A DNA stretch of 64,000 nt from Bacteroides faecalis (GTDB taxonomy: Bacteria > Bacteroidota > Bacteroidia > Bacteroidales > Bacteroidaceae), in contig NZ_BHWB01000009.1 in assembly GCF_003865075.1 (NCBI RefSeq), forward strand, positions 62,001 through 126,000, in the 5' to 3' direction. The translations under genes were made by a program, and so were the position numbers. The notes beneath the pieces are model-generated. The model made no database searches and had not been told where the DNA came from. It worked only from the letters and a program-made list of their open reading frames with translations. Position 1 is the first letter of the stretch; each line of letters begins with the position of its first letter. Shown here one piece after another: positions 17,903 to 26,698 of the stretch.

Positions 17903-19861
17903 CTAAAAATACAATTCATCATCCGTTCGATAGCCTGCCACATAAAACAAACCACAATTTTTACATTGCAATGTAAACTCCCAATCCCATTTAGGGAAGC
18001 TACAATAAGACGATTCCAACAAACCGCCACATTGACAACAATATTTATTTTCTGAAACAAAATTTAATTGAATCGGAGAATTTTTACAGTATTTAATAAT
18101 TCCTCTTTGAGATAATTCCCAAAAACATTCTGCCGTAGCTCTTACGTCATACAAGGAATTATGCATATTATCAAAATCTTTGTGAAATAAGTAATTGTAC
18201 AATTCCTTTAAAGAAGGGTATTTGTACTTTCTATCAGCCATATTACTTTCAATTTTACACACATCTACAGTAGCCTTCATCGTACAAATAATACATATTC
18301 CATAAAACAGTAGATTTATATCATCCTTTGACAACTCTGTATAACGCAAGAGCTCACATTTAAGAACATTTATATCAAAATCCGCATTATGAACTACTAT
18401 ATAATGAACAGCTTTTAGCTGCTCCACGAAATATCTATAAAAATCTCGTCTATCCCATCCTTCTTCCTGTGCCCTATCATTAGTAATTCCATGAATAGAA
18501 ACAGAAGCATCAGGAATTGTGAAGCAATCTGGTTTCAATATATAATCAGACTCCTTCAATATATCATTATCATAACCTGAAAAGATTTGATAACTTATTT
18601 GAACTACGTACGGCCAGTTATCTATATTATCAAAAGACACGTTCAAATCTTGTGCCAGTCCTGTTGTTTCAATATCCAAAACAAGGATTACTGTCTGATA
18701 TAAATCATAGCGTCTGACACTAGGTCCTATATTTGTCACTTTACAATGGATTATTTCTTCATAATTTAATGCTGTATTATAGCCAAATTCTTGCAAAGAT
18801 GATAATAAGACCGAAGAAGATATCGTCTGTGGATCATTTTGAGGTAATCCACCAATAAAATTATAATTGAAACCATATCCAGACAAAGAAGGTGGCATTA
18901 TTACATGACATTTCCATCTCAATTCTATTCGTTTAAAAACGTTTTTATATTTTTCATTTGGCTCAAAAACAATAAAACCTGCATTTTTAAAAAGCTTCTC
19001 TGCGTGGCTATTCATTAGTAAGTTAGAAGGCAATTCTTCCACCTTTATCCAAACATGAAAACCATTATTACTTCCAGTACTAATAACCCAATCATATATG
19101 CCTTTAATGCCCAAAGATAATAAGACCTGTTTTACAAATTCAGTAGAAGAACAGCCATCAATATCAATGCACCTATACGAATTAGCACCAGAAAGGACAC
19201 CAATACCTGTCGCGGAATTCCAAAAATAAGATTTCCATTCAATATTATTGTAACAATTCGTTATGTGTTTTCTTTTTCTAAAATAAGTAATAGGTCTTTT
19301 AAATTGTTGAACAAAATCATATTGTGACAATGTAAAGTCTGTATTTTCTGTTTTTATCAAATCCAGTTCATCTAAATGAAGTATTTGATAGCTTATCTTA
19401 TTTGCAACTACATCTTTATATTCACAAATAACCGCATCAGTCCACCAATCCCAATCTTCAAACTTATTAGCCTTTATACGGGCAGAATTTCTAAAACAGA
19501 AATAATTACTAAACGGTAAAGCCGTAGCAACACTATCAGTTTCATCATCCATACCACTTGACAAATTAATTGCCTCGTAAATTCTATTTACACCATTTTT
19601 TACTATATCAATTTTAAATATAGGTGAACAGTCTTTTTGACATTCAAATATCGCCCAAAGTATATTCTCCTTCAATCCAAGACTAATGTTATATATCTCA
19701 TTATCATAATATTTACAGAAGTTTTGAAATGTAAACACACGCAAAACACCCTTATTTCCAAAATATCCATTTATGAATGTGACTTGAAATCCCATTGACT
19801 TATAAAAATGAGAATACAACGAGAATTTGTCTCTACTACAAATGATTGTGTTGCTTTGCAT
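17903..19861 (-). CDS. Prim-pol (AEP-like) / DEDDh exonuclease / zinc-ribbon fusion protein
   Basis: A 652-residue multidomain cargo protein. Residues 1-185 form an unrecognised N-terminal domain. Residues 185-345 resemble a bifunctional primase-polymerase domain: GIGVLSGANSYRCIDIDG gives the paired metal-binding aspartates D233 and D235, STGSNNGFHVWI gives the conserved His (H269) after a Thr-Gly-Ser loop, and ELRWKCHVIMPPS matches the typical 'R.. v.. PPS' strand. Residues 391-588 are a DnaQ-type DEDDh 3'-5' exonuclease: DIETTG (D396, E398), HNADFD (D494), and H567 with D572 in MHNSLYDVRAT. A C-terminal zinc ribbon has CxxC at 608-611 and 633-636. It follows a 60-codon gene by 3 bp and sits in the cargo position beside tRNA-Ser. 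Synthesis plus proofreading or degradation activities are inferred; the biological role, possibly defence or repair, is unknown. The prim-pol call rests on motifs only. Confidence 0.7.
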   Translation of the reverse strand: MQSNTIICSRDKFSLYSHFYKSMGFQVTFINGYFGNKGVLRVFTFQNFCKYYDNEIYNISLGLKENILWAIFECQKDCSPIFKIDIVKNGVNRIYEAINLSSGMDDETDSVATALPFSNYFCFRNSARIKANKFEDWDWWTDAVICEYKDVVANKISYQILHLDELDLIKTENTDFTLSQYDFVQQFKRPITYFRKRKHITNCYNNIEWKSYFWNSATGIGVLSGANSYRCIDIDGCSSTEFVKQVLLSLGIKGIYDWVISTGSNNGFHVWIKVEELPSNLLMNSHAEKLFKNAGFIVFEPNEKYKNVFKRIELRWKCHVIMPPSLSGYGFNYNFIGGLPQNDPQTISSSVLLSSLQEFGYNTALNYEEIIHCKVTNIGPSVRRYDLYQTVILVLDIETTGLAQDLNVSFDNIDNWPYVVQISYQIFSGYDNDILKESDYILKPDCFTIPDASVSIHGITNDRAQEEGWDRRDFYRYFVEQLKAVHYIVVHNADFDINVLKCELLRYTELSKDDINLLFYGICIICTMKATVDVCKIESNMADRKYKYPSLKELYNYLFHKDFDNMHNSLYDVRATAECFWELSQRGIIKYCKNSPIQLNFVSENKYCCQCGGLLESSYCSFPKWDWEFTLQCKNCGLFYVAGYRTDDELYF

Positions 19862-19864
19862 AAC

Positions 19865-20047
19865 TTATGATATTTTATTTATGGAAAGTATCTCCAATTT
19901 ATCCATTTCTATATTACATTTTAAATACTTAGCCAATTCTACTTTTATAGAATACTTAATATCCCGCATTTGCAGATTATTATTAGAAAAGTTTATATAA
20001 TAAACACCAACGGTTCCATTCAGCTTATATTTAACCTCATATTCCAT
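19865..20047 (-). CDS. Small protein co-transcribed with the prim-pol/exonuclease gene
   Basis: A 60-residue product (MEYEVKYKLNGTVGVYYINFSNNNLQMRDIKYSIKVELAKYL...), beta-rich then helical, without signal or membrane segment. Not recognised. It ends 3 bp before the large gene's ATG and follows a good promoter, so it looks like a true first gene of a two-gene unit, perhaps a regulator or partner of the larger protein. Confidence 0.6.
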   Translation of the reverse strand: MEYEVKYKLNGTVGVYYINFSNNNLQMRDIKYSIKVELAKYLKCNIEMDKLEILSINKIS

Positions 20048-20061
20048 ATCGTTTTTATTTT

Positions 20062-20093
20062 CAAAAATACTAATATTTCATATGTTTTCCAAG
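20062..20093 (-). promoter_or_regulatory. Bacteroides-type promoter of the cargo operon
   Basis: On the minus strand a TATTTTTG -7 box (20062-20069) lies 20 nt downstream of a CTTG -33 element (20090-20093). Transcription would start just upstream of the 60-codon gene. Confidence 0.5.
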
Positions 20094-20156
20094 AAATGAT
20101 TTATAATTATACCCAACTATGGGCCAGTGAAGTATTAAATCTTAAATAAAACAAAA

Positions 20157-20196
20157 AACACCCGATTTTACATTCTTGGGTGTAAAATCGGGTGTT
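20157..20196. terminator. Terminator downstream of tRNA-Ser
   Basis: A 16-bp perfect stem (left arm AACACCCGATTTTACA, right arm from 20181) with an 8-nt loop. It lies left of, and so downstream of, the minus-strand tRNA-Ser. By the insertion geometry this copy came with the element and replaces the host terminator now at 6690-6723. Confidence 0.8.
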
Positions 20197-20230
20197 AATC
20201 CTATAAATCATTGAAATTCAATGTTTATTG

Positions 20231-20315
20231 CGGAGAGACAGGGATTCGAACCCCGGGTACCTCGCAGTACAACGGTTTTCAAGACCGCCGCAATCGACCA
20301 CTCTGCCACCTCTCC
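20231..20315 (-). tRNA. tRNA-Ser (anticodon UGA)
   Basis: 85 nt on the minus strand. The acceptor stem GGAGAGG pairs with TCTCTCC, the anticodon loop reads CTTGAAA (anticodon UGA), a long serine-type variable arm is present, the T-loop reads GGTTCGAATCC, and the discriminator is G. CCA is not encoded in full. Its 3' end is the integration target of the element to the left and remains intact. Confidence 0.93.
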
Positions 20316-20355
20316 AAAACTACTTTATCAGAAGTGCTTTTAGTTAAAAGCGGTG

Positions 20356-20385
20356 CAAAGGTACAAATCATTTTTTAATTTACAA
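20356..20385 (-). promoter_or_regulatory. Promoter of tRNA-Ser
   Basis: Minus-strand TACCTTTG (20356-20363) 19 nt downstream of TTG (20383-20385), a close match to the Bacteroides sigma-ABfr consensus. Confidence 0.65.
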
Positions 20386-20500
20386 GTGTTTCCGAATATT
20401 TTTTGAAAAACTATTTTCCAAATAATCCCTATTTATAGGTATTTTGTGTTGAAAAGCATAAAATGGAGTATATTTATGCCGAATATATGAAAAATCATTG

Positions 20501-20508
20501 TAACTTTG
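20501..20508 (+). promoter_or_regulatory. Likely -7 box of the pfl operon
   Basis: TAACTTTG about 48 bp before the pflB ATG. No exact TTTG partner at -33. It lies downstream of the upstream in-frame ATG at 20463, which argues that translation starts at 20556. Confidence 0.45.
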
Positions 20509-20555
20509 TGCCCTCTAAAGAAAGGATAACTAAAACCTCTAATTTTTATCATTTT

Positions 20556-22784
20556 ATGGAATTAAACAAGATCTTTAAAGATGGTCTTTGGAGCAGCGAA
20601 ATCAATGTAAGAGATTTCGTAAGTCATAACATTACTCCGTACAATGGAGACTCCTCTTTTTTGGTAGGTCCTACCGAACGTACTAAAACTGTATGGAACC
20701 ATTGCGTAAAAGCATTGGCAGAAGAAACTGCAAATAATGGAATCCGTTCTCTGGACAATGTTACTGTATCCACAATCACTTCTCACAAAGCCGGATATAT
20801 TGATAAAGAAAATGAGCTTATTGTCGGTTTACAAACAGATGAACTTCTAAAACGTGCTATCAAGCCGTTTGGAGGAATCAATGTTGTCAGCAAAGCTTGC
20901 CACGAAAATGGTGTAGAAGTAGACGATCACGTTAAAGAAATCTTCACTCATTACCGTAAAACACATAATGACGGAGTATTCGATGTGTATACTGAAGAAA
21001 TCCGTTCTTTCCGTTCTCTGGGTTTTCTTACCGGACTTCCCGATAACTATGCTCGCGGACGTATCATTGGTGATTATCGCCGATTGGCTCTTTATGGTAT
21101 TGACCGACTTATTAAAGCTAAACAAGATGACTTACGCCATCTGACTGGTCCAATGACTGAGGCCCGTATTCGTCTGCGTGAAGAAGTTGCCGAACAAATC
21201 AAGGCATTGAAGGATATGAAAGTAATGGGAGAATATTACGGACTTGACCTAAGCCGACCGGCATACACAGCACAAGAAGCTGTTCAATGGGTATATATGG
21301 CATACTTGGCTGCTGTAAAAGAGCAAGATGGTGCTGCGATGTCACTTGGTAACGTATCTTCTTTCTTGGATATTTATATTGAATATGAATTGAATAAAGG
21401 AACCATTACAGAATCTTTTGCCCAAGAACTGATTGACCAGTTTGTTATCAAACTACGTATGGTACGTCATCTACGTATGCAATCTTACAACGATATCTTT
21501 GCCGGTGACCCGACTTGGGTAACCGAATCTTTAGGCGGACGTTTCAATGATGGACGTACTAAGGTAACTAAGACTTCTTTCCGTTTCTTACAAACACTGT
21601 ACAACCTCGGTCCTTCACCGGAACCGAACCTGACAGTTCTCTGGAGTCCGGAACTTCCTGAAGGTTTCAAAAATTTCTGTGCTAAAGTTTCTATCGACAC
21701 CTCCTCTATTCAATATGAAAATGATGACTTAATGCGTGAAGTACGTCAATCTGACGATTACGGAATCGCTTGTTGCGTTTCTTATCAGGAAATCGGTAAA
21801 CAAATTCAATTCTTTGGAGCACGTTGCAATTTAGCAAAAGCATTATTACTTGCTATCAACGGTGGCCGCTGCGAAAATACAGGTACAGTGATGATAAAGG
21901 ATATTCCGGTACTGACTAATGATGTATTGAACTTCGAAGAAGTAATGAGTAACTACAAGAAAGTACTAAAAGAAATTGCACGCGTTTACAACGAAGCAAT
22001 GAACATCATACATTATATGCATGATAAGTACTATTATGAAAAAGCTCAGATGGCACTTATCGATACTAACCCACATATCAATTTGGCGTATGGTGTAGCA
22101 GGTCTTTCCATAGCACTCGATTCTTTATCGGCTATCAAGTATGCAAAAGTAACTGCTCGCCGCAATGATATCGGTCTGACTGAAGGTTTCGATATTAATG
22201 GTGAGTTCCCCTGTTTTGGTAACGATAATGATAAGGTAGACCACTTAGGAGTTGATTTAGTATATTTCTTCAGCGAAGAATTGAAAAAATTACCGATCTA
22301 TAAGAATGCCCGTCCTACCCTTTCACTATTAACCATTACTTCTAATGTGATGTATGGTAAGAAGACTGGTGCTACTCCTGACGGACGCGCTAAAGGTGTT
22401 GCCTTTGCTCCAGGTGCTAATCCAATGCATGGACGTGATAAGAATGGTGCAATTGCTTCCTTAAGCTCTGTAGCGAAACTTCGTTATCGTGACTCTCAGG
22501 ATGGTATCAGTAATACTTTCTCTATCATCCCGAAATCATTAGGTGCAACTTCAGATGATCAGATCGAAAACCTGGTAACGATGATGGATGGTTATTTCAC
22601 CAAGGGTGCTCACCACCTGAACGTGAACGTACTGAATCGTGAAATGTTATATGATGCTATGGAGCATCCGGAAAAATATCCGCAACTGACAATTCGTGTT
22701 TCCGGTTATGCCGTAAACTTCGTAAAGTTAAGTCGCGAACACCAATTGGAAGTTATTAGCCGTAGCTTCCATGAACGTATGTAA
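20556..22784 (+). CDS. pflB: Pyruvate formate-lyase (formate C-acetyltransferase)
   Basis: Converts pyruvate and CoA to acetyl-CoA and formate under anaerobic conditions by a glycyl-radical mechanism in the cytoplasm. The product from the ATG at 20556 is 742 residues, the usual size. The adjacent catalytic cysteines appear in [11 protein letters not shown]. The C-terminal glycyl-radical motif is [17 protein letters not shown], where the Gly of VSGYA carries the radical. The start is set at [21 protein letters not shown], the conserved N-terminus; the upstream in-frame ATG lies before the probable promoter. The activating enzyme gene follows after 12 bp. Codon use and GC match the chromosomal genes. 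Expression probably rises under fermentative growth, but no operator was recognised. Confidence 0.97.
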   Translation: MELNKIFKDGLWSSEINVRDFVSHNITPYNGDSSFLVGPTERTKTVWNHCVKALAEETANNGIRSLDNVTVSTITSHKAGYIDKENELIVGLQTDELLKRAIKPFGGINVVSKACHENGVEVDDHVKEIFTHYRKTHNDGVFDVYTEEIRSFRSLGFLTGLPDNYARGRIIGDYRRLALYGIDRLIKAKQDDLRHLTGPMTEARIRLREEVAEQIKALKDMKVMGEYYGLDLSRPAYTAQEAVQWVYMAYLAAVKEQDGAAMSLGNVSSFLDIYIEYELNKGTITESFAQELIDQFVIKLRMVRHLRMQSYNDIFAGDPTWVTESLGGRFNDGRTKVTKTSFRFLQTLYNLGPSPEPNLTVLWSPELPEGFKNFCAKVSIDTSSIQYENDDLMREVRQSDDYGIACCVSYQEIGKQIQFFGARCNLAKALLLAINGGRCENTGTVMIKDIPVLTNDVLNFEEVMSNYKKVLKEIARVYNEAMNIIHYMHDKYYYEKAQMALIDTNPHINLAYGVAGLSIALDSLSAIKYAKVTARRNDIGLTEGFDINGEFPCFGNDNDKVDHLGVDLVYFFSEELKKLPIYKNARPTLSLLTITSNVMYGKKTGATPDGRAKGVAFAPGANPMHGRDKNGAIASLSSVAKLRYRDSQDGISNTFSIIPKSLGATSDDQIENLVTMMDGYFTKGAHHLNVNVLNREMLYDAMEHPEKYPQLTIRVSGYAVNFVKLSREHQLEVISRSFHERM

Positions 22785-22796
22785 TCTAGAGTTTTT

Positions 22797-23525
22797 ATGA
22801 TGATAAACGTACATTCATACGAAAGTATGGGAACATTCGACGGGCCGGGTCTACGGCTCGTCGTTTTTCTTCAAGGATGTAACTTCCGCTGTCTGTATTG
22901 TGCCAATCCTGATACGATAGCAGGAAAAGGAGGTACTCCCACTCCGCCGGAAGAGATTATACGCATGGCAATGAGCCAAAAACCTTTTTTCGGAAAGCGC
23001 GGTGGAATAACTTTCTCAGGAGGTGAACCAACCTTCCAAGCAAAAGCATTAGTACCTCTGGTCCATGACTTGAAAGAGAAAGGTATCCATGTCTGCCTTG
23101 ACAGCAATGGAGGTATCTGGAATGAGGATGTCGAGATGTTATTAAAGCTTGTAGATCTGGTATTATTAGATATAAAAGAATTCAATCCATCTCGTCATCA
23201 ATCACTTACTGGAAAAAGCAATGAGCAAACACTTCGTACTGCTAACTGGTTAGAAACTAATGAAAAACCTTTTTGGCTACGATATGTATTAGTACCGGGT
23301 TACAGTGATTTTGAAGTAGATATCCGACAACTCGGACAGAACTTCGGAAAATACAAAATGATTCAGAGGGTTGAAATTCTCCCTTATCATACATTGGGCG
23401 TACATAAATACGAAGCTATGGGACAGAAATATTTGCTGAAAGACGTAAAAGAAAATACTCCTGAGCAACTCGAAAAAGCGACAGAAATATTAAAAAAATA
23501 TTTCTCCAATGTTGTAGTAAACTAG
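22797..23525 (+). CDS. pflA: Pyruvate formate-lyase activating enzyme
   Basis: Radical-SAM enzyme that installs the glycyl radical on PflB. The 242-residue product has the cluster motif CNFRCLYC (CxxxCxxC) near residues 28-35 and the SAM-binding GG(E) motif in ITFSGGEPTFQ. DLVLLDIKEFNP and the FGKYKMIQRVEILPYHTLGVHKY tail are typical of PFL activases. It lies 12 bp behind pflB, so the pair is an operon. The start could be the first or the second of two consecutive ATGs. Confidence 0.96.
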   Translation: MMINVHSYESMGTFDGPGLRLVVFLQGCNFRCLYCANPDTIAGKGGTPTPPEEIIRMAMSQKPFFGKRGGITFSGGEPTFQAKALVPLVHDLKEKGIHVCLDSNGGIWNEDVEMLLKLVDLVLLDIKEFNPSRHQSLTGKSNEQTLRTANWLETNEKPFWLRYVLVPGYSDFEVDIRQLGQNFGKYKMIQRVEILPYHTLGVHKYEAMGQKYLLKDVKENTPEQLEKATEILKKYFSNVVVN

Positions 23526-23590
23526 AGGAAATAAAGAGTGAAGGGTTTTTATCTCGTGCAAAATAATATGCAACAATCACTCTTCCTCTT
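23525..23590 (+). terminator. Terminator after pflBA
   Basis: AAGAGTGA (near 23534) pairs with TCACTCTT (near 23576), with a nested TGCA...TGCA stem, followed by CCTCTTTTTC. Confidence 0.6.
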
Positions 23591-23959
23591 TTTCATCATA
23601 ATTTAATCAGTTAATAGAAAAAAATTGAGAAATCCAATCTTTGTAATAATCAAGATCCTAATATAAATCACTTTACTTTTTTCAACACGAGATTTATTGT
23701 CTTCATTTCTCTTTATTCTTTCGATAAAAGTATCTTTTTAATGGCTATTTCCTTAACCTTTCTATTTAAACCTGTATATCTATATCCTATTTTGTCAATT
23801 TCAATAGAAACCCTCTACAACAAGTTTTAACTCATTGTCAACAGCTTTAAAAGGAGATCTAAAAGATAATCACAATCTCTTAGTTTATATCTTTGTAAAT
23901 CAATTCAAAAATGACAATAAAAGCACAGTTTACTAATAAGAAATATGATTCAGGAATAT

Positions 23960-24095
23960 AAATCAAATATAAAAAGAGAGATCGTTTACCTAATTACTAA
24001 GTAAAACGATCTCTCACACAAATTAACTGGTTGGGGGAGTCCACTATTATGTTGTTTCAATATAGTAGTTTTGAAAAACTTTATCTCTCTAATAC
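23960..24095 (-). ncRNA. Candidate small RNA
   Basis: In the 830-bp gap between pflA and the GDPD gene, the minus strand carries a near-consensus promoter: CATCTTTG at 24100-24107 with TTG 20 nt upstream. About 100 nt later comes a strong terminator: a 14-bp stem (arms 23976-23989 and 24001-24015) followed on the minus strand by TTTTTAT. No open reading frame of note lies between. This predicts a stable RNA of roughly 120 nt. It rests on promoter and terminator only; no RNA family was recognised. The rest of the gap (23600-23960) shows nothing I can name. Confidence 0.45.
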
Positions 24096-24274
24096 TTTGC
24101 AAAGATGAAAATAAAATTCGACATAAACAATATTATTTGCAAAATTTATTCTAAAAATCATCAACTTCTGATATTTAAAGATGATTTATAAACGAAAACA
24201 AGTAAAATTACGACAGATAATTTTAAATATTACTTATAAAGAAATCAAGAAAAGGCCTATTACCCAATCAGCAA

Positions 24275-24302
24275 TAAAAAAGAGGATACCTATTTATCCT
24301 CT
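24275..24302 (-). terminator. Terminator of the GDPD gene
   Basis: On the minus strand AGAGGATA pairs with TATCCTCT around a 6-nt loop and is followed by TTTTTT. It lies 54 bp past the GDPD stop. Confidence 0.8.
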
Positions 24303-24355
24303 ACTAATATATTTAAAAGTATAGTATCAAGTTAAATTCCTTCTAATCAACTTTC

Positions 24356-25270
24356 CTATATTTTTTTACTCTTTCCCGAACGCTTCTTACGAGCTTGCAA
24401 ATACTCCAGCAAATATGCAGTCCGATCTGTCTGAATAATAGTTGCCCCTAATTCATCAATTAAATATCCATACCCTTTATCCGGATCTTCAAGTGACATA
24501 TCATCATCATGCCCTCCTGCCATGGTATCCCAAAGTGTATTATACCAGATTTTACTTTTACCTTCCAATAAACTTTTCACTTGTTTAGGAACTTGGTTTG
24601 TATCTGATTTAAATAATAGTTCGAAAGCTACCGGACGGATTTCTTTCATAAAATCTTCTATTTGTTGTAGTGCTCCCGGACTGTCTAAATTGACGATTGG
24701 CATATACAAAATACGATCAAGGTATTTACCCAAATCCTTTTTCACCTGTGCAACAGGCTTAGAGCCTTTCATTATTACCTGATCGACAGTTCCGGTCTTT
24801 TCAAGTATAGGAAAAATTTCATCAAAAATAGGATATGCTTTATCTAAATTTACCATTACTTGTCCTTTAGCTGTCAGTAAGGCTTCCTCCAAGGTGGGAA
24901 CACGATGTTTCGTTCTCAATGAAGCTCCATTTTTTAGATAAAGAGTACGAATAGAATCCAACGTCCATTCTGAAATCTTCCCTTTTCCTGTAGTTGTTCT
25001 ATCTAATGTATTATCATGCATTAAAATCAACTTCCCATCTTTTGTTTTCTGAATATCCAGTTCCACTACATCAGCTCCTAAACGAATAGAACTTTCAATG
25101 GCAGCAATTGAATTTTCGGGAGCATAACGCCAATCTGCCCGATGGGCTACCACAGTAACTTCTTTATTGGCAGGATTCACAATTTTCCTATAAATGGCCT
25201 TCACAGGCTCATCTGCAAATAAATAAACGGAAAGCAACAAAGCAATTCCCAAGAGTAGATTTCTTTTCAT
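24356..25270 (-). CDS. Exported glycerophosphodiester phosphodiesterase
   Basis: Hydrolyses glycerophosphodiesters to glycerol-3-phosphate and an alcohol, probably in the periplasm. The 304-residue product has a signal peptide (MKRNLLLGIALLLSVYLFA). It has the GDPD core: VAHRADWRYAPENSIAAIESSI (the HR..xPENT-type catalytic motif), ADVVELDIQKTKDGKLILMHDNTLDRTT (metal-binding ELD and catalytic HD), and a C-terminal IIQTDRTAYLLEYL. The basic tail (ARKKRSGKSKKI) is unusual. Appears monocistronic with its own terminator. Confidence 0.92.
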   Translation of the reverse strand: MKRNLLLGIALLLSVYLFADEPVKAIYRKIVNPANKEVTVVAHRADWRYAPENSIAAIESSIRLGADVVELDIQKTKDGKLILMHDNTLDRTTTGKGKISEWTLDSIRTLYLKNGASLRTKHRVPTLEEALLTAKGQVMVNLDKAYPIFDEIFPILEKTGTVDQVIMKGSKPVAQVKKDLGKYLDRILYMPIVNLDSPGALQQIEDFMKEIRPVAFELLFKSDTNQVPKQVKSLLEGKSKIWYNTLWDTMAGGHDDDMSLEDPDKGYGYLIDELGATIIQTDRTAYLLEYLQARKKRSGKSKKI

Positions 25271-25399
25271 AATTTTGTAGTTCTATCTTAGATTTTATAA
25301 CAAAGGTATGCGATACTATTGCACAAACGAACGGCAATATTATGAATATTTTCCCAAATATCCAATTTTCAGATCAGATATTTCTAATCTCCAGCCTAC

Positions 25400-26692
25400 T
25401 TAATAAGTCAAACGAATACCTGCTTGCATATTAAAATTAAATGGATTCTCCTTACGTATAGTTTGTATACTCGAACCATCATCAAAGAAATATGAAACAC
25501 CGGGTTCAAAATATACACCTACACGCTTCGTAGCATTCACTTGAATTCCGACTCCTCCAGACACAGAAAATTGTAATGGTTTTACTGTTTCTTTTTCAGA
25601 ACCCAACTTACCATATATACACTTTTCGACCATACCTCCACCAGTAACGTAGAGAGTAAAGTACTTCTTTTCAAGAAAATTCCAATTGGCACGCAAAGGA
25701 ATACCAAGATAATGTAACTTTTGTTCTACATTGCTTTCACTATCCCTCAATTTTACATCAGAAGATAGTAATGTATAAGTCAATCCAGTTTCAAGAGAGA
25801 AACCTCTGCCTAAACTCTTACGAACAGATAAACCAAAAGAAATTGGTTGGTGATGTTTAATATCAACAATATCATTCGCTTTACGCAAATATGGAACACC
25901 TCCTTCAAACACAAGAGTTTGGTCATTAGGAATCGCCATTAGACCATTCGAAACAGCCCACATACTCACACGCGAGGCATAAGAAGGTACCCCAGAACCA
26001 ATCTCAGCAGAAGCCCCTCCTGCATTACCAACTGACAGTCCCATTGACCATGTCCCTTTTTTTGCCGAAGTATTCGTATTCCCTACAGGAATATGTAATT
26101 TATCCTTTGCTGAAGGACGGTAAGGTTTATTCTTATTTATTTGTTTTTCCTGAGTAGAATGCGTCTGTTTTTCCTGAGCAACGCTTACTTCTTCCGGCTG
26201 TTTTATCAATTCATCATCTTTCTTATTTTCCACATCCACAGTGGGTGATCCGTCATTATCTATTTTTGTCAATCGTTCATCTTTTATTCCTCGTTGCGTG
26301 ACTTCGGTCCTTCCTTCACTTCTATTTACTTCAGTTTTTGCTAAACGATCTTTAGCTGCCGGACTTACTAAAGGAGTAATTATCGTTCCCTGCGTATCTG
26401 GTTGATCTATTCCGGGCAGAGCATCCGGTGATGAAGCCAACACGGGAGTTTTTATATGTCGTATTTCATCAGCAGCAGGAGTCCCCAAGAAATATAGACT
26501 CAGTGATGATACAATAGCTAATAATATAACAGCTGCAGCAGCCATTGTCCATCTACGATAAGGATATATCTTCTTCTCCACAGGAGGTATAAGTTCCTTC
26601 TCCAGTTGTTCCCATCCGGAATCAGGTGTGGGCTCGGAATAATCAGCGAGCTTCTCCTTCAACTTACTCATCCACAATTCTTTCTCTTCCAT
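25400..26692 (-). CDS. Membrane-anchored anti-sigma-like protein with a beta-barrel-like C-terminus
   Basis: A 430-residue partner of the ECF sigma gene just upstream (6 bp apart). Residues 1-45 are cytoplasmic, with the WxxLxxxL-type start (ELWMSKLKEKLADYS) seen in anti-sigma-like proteins. A single membrane helix follows (about 48-68, TMAAAAVILLAIVSSLSLYFL). Residues 70-215 are a low-complexity, Glu/Lys/Thr-rich linker. The C-terminal 200 residues look like an outer-membrane beta-barrel (OMP_b-brl type): FGLSVRKSLGRGFSLETGLTYTLLSSDV, ending NFNMQAGIRLTY. An inner-membrane helix and a barrel-like domain in one chain is topologically odd but recurs next to ECF sigma genes in Bacteroides. Probably senses envelope state and controls the sigma factor; function inferred. 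Confidence 0.65.
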   Translation of the reverse strand: MEEKELWMSKLKEKLADYSEPTPDSGWEQLEKELIPPVEKKIYPYRRWTMAAAAVILLAIVSSLSLYFLGTPAADEIRHIKTPVLASSPDALPGIDQPDTQGTIITPLVSPAAKDRLAKTEVNRSEGRTEVTQRGIKDERLTKIDNDGSPTVDVENKKDDELIKQPEEVSVAQEKQTHSTQEKQINKNKPYRPSAKDKLHIPVGNTNTSAKKGTWSMGLSVGNAGGASAEIGSGVPSYASRVSMWAVSNGLMAIPNDQTLVFEGGVPYLRKANDIVDIKHHQPISFGLSVRKSLGRGFSLETGLTYTLLSSDVKLRDSESNVEQKLHYLGIPLRANWNFLEKKYFTLYVTGGGMVEKCIYGKLGSEKETVKPLQFSVSGGVGIQVNATKRVGVYFEPGVSYFFDDGSSIQTIRKENPFNFNMQAGIRLTY

Positions 26693-26698
26693 CTCTAT

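Larger units (their letters stand above)
6751..20242. mobile_element. Integrative mobilizable element in tRNA-Ser
   Basis: About 13.5 kb bounded by a 13-bp direct repeat GCGGAGAGACAGG: 6751-6763 on the left, and 20230-20242 inside the 3' end of the intact tRNA-Ser on the right. The geometry fits tRNA insertion. The tRNA runs on the minus strand, the element lies on its 3' side, and the far end keeps the displaced 3' fragment followed by a terminator. Contents in order: integrase, DUF1016 nuclease, hypotheticals, IS1380 copy, DUF3853, RepA-like ATPase, toprim primase, oriT-like hairpins, MobV relaxase, and a prim-pol/exonuclease cargo gene. It has a relaxase but no mating-pair or coupling genes, so transfer would need a helper conjugative element. 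Several genes are frameshifted. Confidence 0.8.
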
